A stretch of 64,000 nucleotides of DNA, from the NCBI RefSeq assembly GCF_029784155.1, contig NC_073693.1:161368031-161432030 (forward strand), read 5' to 3'. Shown in pieces: positions 58,053-64,000 of this stretch (position 1 is its first letter; every line of letters begins with the position of its first letter). This stretch comes from Uranotaenia lowii. Lineage: Eukaryota > Arthropoda > Insecta > Diptera > Culicidae. The position numbers and the translations under genes are program-made. Below the pieces are notes generated by a model. That model had not been told where the DNA came from. It made no database searches and saw only the letters and a list, made by a program, of their open reading frames with translations.

Positions 58053-58495
58053 ACTGCCGCTCATAGCAAGTCCGTCCCATTTGCGTTTTCATCATTTTTC
58101 AGTTTATTGCTGGAAACACTTTAGTTTCATCTGTAGTTTCAAGAGAAAACTTTTTTTTTAGTACTTTGTTCTGATGAACATCGAAAAAAACTTCAAGAAA
58201 TTTTGTCCCATTGAACAAATGATCGCAAGTCGGTCCCATATGGCATAAATAATCGCAAGTCGGTCCCTCAGCCATAAGGGCCCAGCAAATGATTTTCAAC
58301 AGAATCAAAACAAAACAATAATCCTTATAAAGCGAAAATCTTTCATTGGCCGTAGCAGTGACAGATTCTGTTGATTACTTTGATAAAAAACGCATACAAG
58401 TGCCGAATTAGCGTTGGACTTTTTACGATTTTTCAATGCCATTTTTCTCACTTCAACAAAAACGCAAATGGGACGGACTTGCTATGAGCGGCAGT
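58053..58495. mobile_element. MITE with long perfect inverted repeats
   Basis: The ends ACTGCCGCTCATAGCAAGTC CGTCCCATTTGCGTTTT are inverse-repeated exactly at 58459-58495. Inside, AATCGCAAGTCGGTCCC occurs twice (58221-58280), an insertion absent from the copy at 45 kb. 443 bp, non-coding. The true outer limit may be a few bases further out, because GG-T similarity continues. Confidence 0.88.
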
Positions 58496-58499
58496 GTAG

Positions 58500-59777
58500 C
58501 CACGGTGAGAAAATTCTGCCACTGAAAGCGGCATTGGTTAGTTCATTACTTTAAACAGTTATTAAAAAAGTACAATCATCACTCTAAACCCTTTCTGGAA
58601 GCATCCATTTTCGTGTGCATCTGACAGGTCACATGATAAAAAAGGACGTATCACAACCAAGCGTTTCGGCGGAGTTTGTAGGGTCGAGTGTGTTGCGGCT
58701 GAAGAAGCTTGGGAAAATCAAGATCACGAAACAACGTGAGCGGAATCGTATCATGTTATTAGAAAGCGTTTTTCTTTCATTCTTGTTAGTTAATTTTCCA
58801 GTCCTCTATCCAGTTTTGAAGTGTCTGATCTTTTTCATTCTTCTACAGTTAGAATCCAGTGAAAATTCAGCTGCAAACCTCAGTAGATGTCAACAGTTTC
58901 CCAGGCAGGCAGCTCAGCCTATCGAGAAAAACCCACCATCAGCAGTCATCAAAAATGGATGGACGACGACCGGGTCTACAGATAGGATATTCCATTAACT
59001 TTTATCTGAAACCCATTGAAAACGATCTTGTCACCCATTAAGACAATGGGCACCCACAGGCTGGCGGCTTCAGCAGGACCTCGCTTCGCGATCGTCTTCC
59101 CGTAATAAATTGATTTGATTGCCAAAGTATGATTGAGTACCGACATAAAATTACCATTCATTTGCATTCAAATTTTTGTACCCCCTCTCAGTCCCGGGAG
59201 CCCTTCGAGGAGCGGGCGCGATCGCATGTCAGCCTATTTTTCCGCTACTTTGTTCGCGTGTTTTCCTGTCAAAAGATCGGAGCAAGGAAGAAAAAACCCG
59301 GGGGTTGAGGGGAAAATTCTGCTTCAGTCAGTAATCGATCGGTAACAGAAGGCTCCAAAGCTTGGCGTCGGTCCGGAAAAAAAACCAACGATGATCGTGG
59401 AGTCCGGAAAATTAATAATTCAATATGTGGTGATGGGAGAGCGATGAATCGTTCCGTTTCGATCGTCGTGGCCGGGGCTTTCTTTTGAGTCGGTTGTTTC
59501 GATGGCCAGTTGCTCTCCTGCAATTGCCGTTTGGATCTGTGCCGAAGGAAGGCGCGGTGTTCGACCTTTTCGGGCCAAGCCCGTTGATCGCCTCCGGGTT
59601 GCACAACAGGTACGACAACGGAGCGAGATAAATTCCTTCCGATAAGATGATGTGTGTACTTGTGAATGAGCATTGATCGCGATTGCGGTCGCCCGCTTGA
59701 CGCGCAAGACATTTGTACGGTTTTCCCTTATGCTTCGCGGAAGAATAGGTACACTAGGAAATGTAACGATCACTTAC
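58500..59777. other. Intron DNA next to the exon
   Basis: No gene was recognised. The part from about 59040 is GC-richer and repeat-poor (CGATCGTCGTGGCCGGGGCT near 59460) and may be regulatory. ORFs overlap on both strands without motifs. Confidence 0.35.
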
Positions 59778-59876
59778 CTTATCACAAAAAACTTTGATTT
59801 GACAGTAACCCCTATGGCACACGCTGCTATCCCGTGGATCTTCGAATGTGTCGACCTGCAGATGAAGCGGTAGACC
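59778..59876 (-). CDS. grh: grainyhead exon: core of DNA-binding domain
   Basis: 33 codons between a CCTTCCAG acceptor (above 59876) and GTAAGT (59772-59777), phase 0 at both ends. It encodes GLPLHLQVDTFEDPRDSSV, CHRGYCQIKVFCDK. The HRGYCQIKVFCDK strand directly precedes GAERK in all Grainyhead proteins I know, and here it joins the 33-kb exon in frame. The cysteine before HRGYC differs from the phenylalanine I recall at that site in Drosophila. Upstream exons of the gene lie beyond 64 kb. Confidence 0.93.
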
Positions 59877-59884
59877 CTGGAAGG

Positions 59885-61240
59885 AAAAAAAAAACAATAA
59901 TCAGTTTAGCTTAAGAGTAGGGAAGATGGTGCACAGAGCGCCTAGATGTAGGTCATCGATGAGGGTGTCGTGGGTAATGTTATTTAACGTCTCAGTTTGA
60001 CCATTACGAGCTTACGATTGCACATAATTTCCCGCCACGGGCAGTAGCGGCACTCGCGCACAAGATTACAGTCCGAAAGCCCGGTAATTTGTGTAAGTGT
60101 GTAAGCTTAGCGGTAATATTTCCATCAAGCCTTCGTCTCTAAATGCAGGCGATCGGTCGCATGGCAAAAAGAAACGATGAAGAAAAAAACCTATGCCGAG
60201 GAAATTCTGTCCTGACGGGCGAGTCAATCATAAATCTTTCAGATTCGACGGACTCTTTACAATCGAAGGCTATCTTACGAAAATAGCCCCCGGTTGATGA
60301 TGGCTGACTGACTCGGTTCGGCCATAAAGGATCTTATTCGAACTTCTCGGACTCGGGAGGTGAATAATGGCCATGGGACCAAACACCTACAACTTTTGCC
60401 GGCCGAGTCCTTATTGGAATGTTACTTTGTTTGACGTTTTATGGCGTAATTTCCTCTATCTTGATCATCTGGGGCAGTCGATCCTTTTTCTACCTGCGCT
60501 CAATCGCGTTTCGTGCGTTCAAATCTTGGTTTTCCTAATTTAATTTATTCCGTTAAAAGGTATCTCGGAGTAAATTTACGGGCCATTTGCGGAGGGTTTG
60601 AAGAAATAAATTCTACTTATCTTTGTACGGTATCAATTCCGTTACAGAACAGAAAGTGAGGCCCAAGGGAAGAACAATTGTTTGAATTTGATTTAAAAAA
60701 CCATACACAGTAAAATGAGCTGAATTGGGACAAAAATTGGTTTGTGATTTGAGTTTTACAGAAACTATTTTCAATTCTTCCTCCAATGAGTATTTTAAGT
60801 TTTTCCCAGAAGTTTCATATGGATACACCGATAAATGCTATCTACTTCAAATGGTGAAACCTGAAAAAAATATTTCGTTTAGAAATTTAAAAGTCTCGAA
60901 AAAAATGGATCGCTTTAACCTGAATTTATGAACTTCAACATTTCTCGAAAAAGTTATAAAACCTGTATTGAAAAAAAAACAGGGGTACATAAGTCAAAAT
61001 TTATATTTTCGTGTGCCTACCATATTGAAAATTTGGCTCATAAAAATTTGTTTGAGCAAAATTTGAATTTAAAAAATAAAAATCATGTTTACACATTGGT
61101 CACACAGATCCTGGAGTCTGGGTGCCCAGAATAACAAAAAAAAGGACACCCAAATGTTAAACAGCTTTCTTATAAATAACAGAGCGTGGATAAATGTATA
61201 GTTATAAATCTTGAGATTAGCACCTCAAATATATATCATT
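59885..61240. promoter_or_regulatory. Intronic block upstream of the exon
   Basis: Partly GC-rich, repeat-poor sequence to about 60600, then AT-rich. No exon or gene motif. Candidate regulatory DNA on composition only. Confidence 0.25.
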
Positions 61241-61900
61241 TTCTTAGCATGACGGTGCTGCCAATCTCCCATGCTTTCGATCCTTTCGTTGACTGTTTTT
61301 TTTTATGTATTTCACTCGAAGCTTCCGTCTCCAATGACCCAAGAATGAATGTATGTCGTGTCGTCCTGCTAAGGCCTGCATTTTCTTCTGTTCACTTTGG
61401 ACCTCGAAAGTGTCCACACTGGCACTTGATCCATGGTAGGCCCCCACGAGAGGGGGGAAAATCTCAATTTTCACATGTTCCCTGCCGTTGTTTACTGGAT
61501 GTTTTATGCTGTTTTTCCGTTTTGTGCCACAACGTCACGCCAACGTTTTGTGTCAAGTATAAATCAGCTTTCGGGGACCCCGGACGCGGATTCTGTTTCT
61601 TTTATGTTGGTTTTTTTTGCGTTTGCTCTTAAACCACCCGACGCGACGCGACCAGACGTTTTCTTTGCGTGAAACCAGAATTTATTTATTGGAAGGACTC
61701 GAGCTCTGATGTTTTGCGGCAATGTTTTGCCCGCTGAATGTCAACTGGCCTGAGAGGAGCACCTGTTGTTGAATGAATGATTCATTCATTGGTGCTGCTT
61801 CGACAAGCGAAGAATCGAACGTTTGGCACTCTCAATGAATTCTGATCTTGACGTCCATAGTCGATGGGAACTGATTTAGAAATCTCCTGATTTTTTTTTC
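61241..61900. other. Repeat-poor intron DNA
   Basis: Long overlapping ORFs on both strands lack motifs and conserved starts. I regard them as incidental. Confidence 0.3.
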
Positions 61901-62039
61901 ATTTTAAGAATTAAGATTCAGAACAAGGAGATTTTCAGCTATCAGGTAGTTTAAACGGGAGTGTACAAAACCAAAATAAAATTTAAGTAAAATATGACTT
62001 GGAACAAAAGCTTTCACCCTTCATAAAACTCCGCTCAGA

Positions 62040-62900
62040 GATGAACTTCTTTTTTGTAGTTGATCAATGTGGCAGAAACATGACAGAGTTTCGTCTAGAA
62101 TTATTCCTAGATTTTTGAAGTTGGTTTCCTTCTGTATAGCTGTATTGGATAGATTGAGATCACAATTAAGTTCGATTTTTTTTTTCTGGGAGAGTGAAAA
62201 TCATGTGCTTCCTTTTAGCAAGATTGAGGGTCAGGAGGTTAGCTGAAAAGTGTTTATGAAGGAATTTCAATTTTTTTTCCATGTTGGTTAAAACACCATT
62301 AGAACAGCTTTCAGGATAAAATAAGGCTGTATCATCAGCAAATTGACGAGATACACCCGAAGGATTGTAATAGAGAAAATTCTTTTCATTTGGAATGGTA
62401 AAGATCAAATTTCCACAACAGCTTCACAAATTGCAACAATTTGCAACAATTCGCACATTTTCTCTCGCTCTCTTTTTGAACACTAGTTTCTCTCATTTTA
62501 ACTCAAACCTTCTAACTTCTAATTTTCCCGCACAAATTGCCATAAATTACCACAACTTCAATCATAGGCTGTATTTGTGTGATCATTGACGTATCTTCTC
62601 CATTTATTTTAGTCCCTCGGGTTTACAAGGCAGCGGTAATTCGCTGCGATCATTGATGTATAGTAAAAACAATGAAGGTCCTATATTGCTGCCTTGTGGG
62701 ACACCAACTTCAAAGCTTCCTAGAGAGCTCTTTGCCTCACCTAAGATGACAAATGGTTTCCTTTTAGCCAAATAGCTGCGTATAAGATCGTTGGTCTGGC
62801 CTCTTATGCCATAACAGATAACACTCCATTTTTTTCAGTAATATACCATGATTAAGAGTGTCGAAGGCTTCCTTAAGGTCTAGAAATAGAAATTATAAGT
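62040..62900 (-). pseudogene. LINE reverse transcriptase remnant
   Basis: Minus-strand pieces in order: FLDLKEAFDTLNHGILLKKM (motif A, near 62830-62890), TNDLIRSYLAKRKPFVILGE, VGVPQGSNIGPSLFLLYIND (motif B), then, after about 210 bp of unrelated AT-rich sequence (62400-62610), RQFADDTALFYPES (motif C), LLTLNLAKRKHMIF and NFKNLGIILDETLSCF. Its "NSGIxPL/FADDTALFYP" style is of the same broad CR1/Jockey group. Frameshifts and the insertion make it a dead fragment. Confidence 0.75.
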
Positions 62901-63204
62901 GATGACGATCACATGCTTGTCATGAAAGGGTTTAAGTGGAATCCTCAGGCTCCAATCATGGTTGTTACCAAAATGTTGGATATGTTCAAGGCTTTTATAC
63001 AGAGATCTGAGACCAAGGATGAAGCCTCATCGCCTTATCACGGATGATCTAACATACACTAAAACCAACTTCCAAAAGCCTCCAGGGTTATTGTTCTTCA
63101 CCGCATAGCACCGCAACATAAAAAGTAAAGTTTTCTTCAGCTGCAGCGAGAAGATTTACAAATTCTAAATAAATTTAAAAAACCTGAACACTCCTCATTT
63201 TGAA

Positions 63205-64000
63205 GGTGTGTGAGTGTGTAGAATGTTGCTCCTATTTTGAATTTTGGAATTCACTCTTCAGTTGTCAAATGCCGTCCAAGAAAGAAGAGCAGCGTATCAA
63301 AATTTTGCTCGCGCATTGCGAAAATCCGAGCTACTTGCACGCAAAGCTGGCAAAATAGCTAAAAGTTGCCAAATCAACCGTTACAAATGTAATTAAAGTG
63401 TTTGGGGAACGTTTATCGACAGCTAGGAAGTCTGGATCGGGGGGAAATCGAAAACCGGAGGCCGCTGAGACGACAAAGAGAGTTGCCGGTAGTTTCAAGC
63501 GAAACCCTAACCCCTCTCTCCGAGATGCCGCAAATAAGCTGGGTGTATCGTCTACAACCGTGCATCGAGCCAAAAAACGAGCCGGACTGTCGACTTACAA
63601 GAAGGTAGTGACTCCAAATCGCGATGATAAACAAAATACGACGGCCAAAGCGCGATCTCGGAGGATGTACACGACGACGCTGACGAAGTTTGACTGCGTG
63701 GTAATGGACGACGAAGCCTATGTCAAAGCCGACTACAAGCAGCTTCCGTGAAAGGAGTTTTATACGGCAAAAGGAAGGGGAAAGGTAGCAGATATATTCA
63801 AGCACATGAAACTGTCAAAGTTCGCGAAGAAATATCTGGTTTGGCAAGCCATCTGTACCTGTGGCTTGAAAAGCAGCATTTTCATAGCTTCCGAGACTGT
63901 CAACCAAGAAATTTACGTGAAAGAGTGTTTGAATAAACGTCTGCTGCCTTTTCTGAAGAAACACGGTTGTTCCGTACTGTTTTGGCCGGATTTGGCATCT
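63205..64000 (+). mobile_element. DD37E Tc1/mariner element, 5' part, running off the window
   Basis: The 5' flank TAGAATGTTGCTCCTATTTT is shared with the fragment at 2053-2138 and is followed by the transposase. Both copies are preceded by GT-rich text (GTGTGTGAGTGTG). The right end lies outside the window. Confidence 0.72.
63269..64000 (+). pseudogene. DD37E-type mariner transposase with two nonsense codons
   Basis: The start is ATG 63269 (MPSKKEEQRIKILLAHCENP). Stops interrupt it at 63356-63358 (TAG) and 63749-63751 (TGA); the frame otherwise reads on to the edge. Two helix-turn-helix regions are visible (VAKSTVTNVIKVFGERLS; LGVSSTTVHRAKKRAGLS). Then come the first catalytic aspartate in CVVMDDEAYVKADY, EFYTAKGRGKVADIF, KKYLVWQAICTCGLKSSIF, and the second aspartate in VLFWPDLAS. 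These sequences resemble the mosquito ITmD37E family, a cut-and-paste element at TA sites. The copy is inactive. Confidence 0.82.

Larger units (their letters stand above)
33280..59777 (-). other. 26.5-kb grh intron
   Basis: Donor GTAAGT (ACTTAC at 59772-59777) and acceptor CTTTCAG at 33280. It separates two exons of the same domain (VFCDK / GAERK). It carries at least seven MITE-like elements, LINE remnants and tandem repeats, alternating with GC-richer blocks that lack repeats. No independent host gene was recognised inside it. Confidence 0.85.

Noticed and set aside
59269..59773. Minus-strand ORFs of 117-147 codons just below the grh exon
   Set aside because: They begin at or beyond the exon donor, overlap in two frames and lack similarity; the splice donor at 59777 explains the border.
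61186..61632. 148-codon ORF with many cysteines
   Set aside because: No motif, competing ORFs in other frames, and no start or splice context; probably chance in a GC-richer segment.

Overview
This is a dipteran insect genome window, most likely from a mosquito (Culicidae) or a close relative. The base composition is AT-rich, the introns are very long, and transposon fossils are dense. They include a mosquito-type DD37E Tc1/mariner transposase and several hAT-type miniature elements. The species call is inference.

The only host gene recognised with confidence is grainyhead (grh), on the minus strand. Six consecutive coding exons give the last 273 codons of the protein: 59778-59876, 33100-33279, 32859-33013, 32533-32728, 29751-29815 and 27760-27886 (stop codon at 27760-27762). 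All splice sites are canonical and all phases agree. They cover the end of the CP2/Grainyhead DNA-binding domain, a linker, and the C-terminal dimerisation domain. Upstream exons lie beyond the right edge. The long 3' UTR probably runs to about 25.1 kb. One intron is 26.5 kb (33280-59777). It mixes GC-richer, repeat-poor blocks (about 35.6-39.6, 46.1-48.4 and 54.3-57.2 kb; likely cis-regulatory DNA) with transposon debris.

Region 1 to 25 kb is a stack of mobile elements. At 1-2051 is the 5' part of a minus-strand Ty3/gypsy element (LTR, primer-binding site, small membrane ORF, gag with one in-frame stop), inserted in a DD37E mariner end. A (CA)n tract of about 600 bp follows. At 2769-5280 three inverted-repeat elements are nested one inside the other. 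LINE fragments occupy 5.6-8.5 kb. From about 8.6 to 20.2 kb a CR1/L2-group LINE is interrupted twice: by an 862-bp hAT MITE (8-bp target duplication) and by a 5,773-bp LTR element with two 1,589-bp LTRs (4-bp target duplication). That LTR element has no recognisable gag-pol and carries an antisense, exon-like open frame. At 21.5-24.8 kb a 570-bp near-perfect palindrome is split by a 2,727-bp hAT element.

Region 34 to 64 kb: further MITEs (34.5, 40.1, 41.3, 43.4, 45, 48.5 and 58 kb), tRNA-derived sequences (30.7, 45.5 and 52.7 kb), a degenerate tandem array (53 kb), broken LINE ORFs (49.4 and 62 kb) and, at the right edge, a DD37E mariner transposase with two nonsense codons. No rRNA gene, intact tRNA gene or CRISPR array was seen. 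The best candidates for something unusual are the LTR element with exon-like cargo, the split palindrome, and the 48.5-kb element with palindromic subterminal motifs and exon-like cargo.
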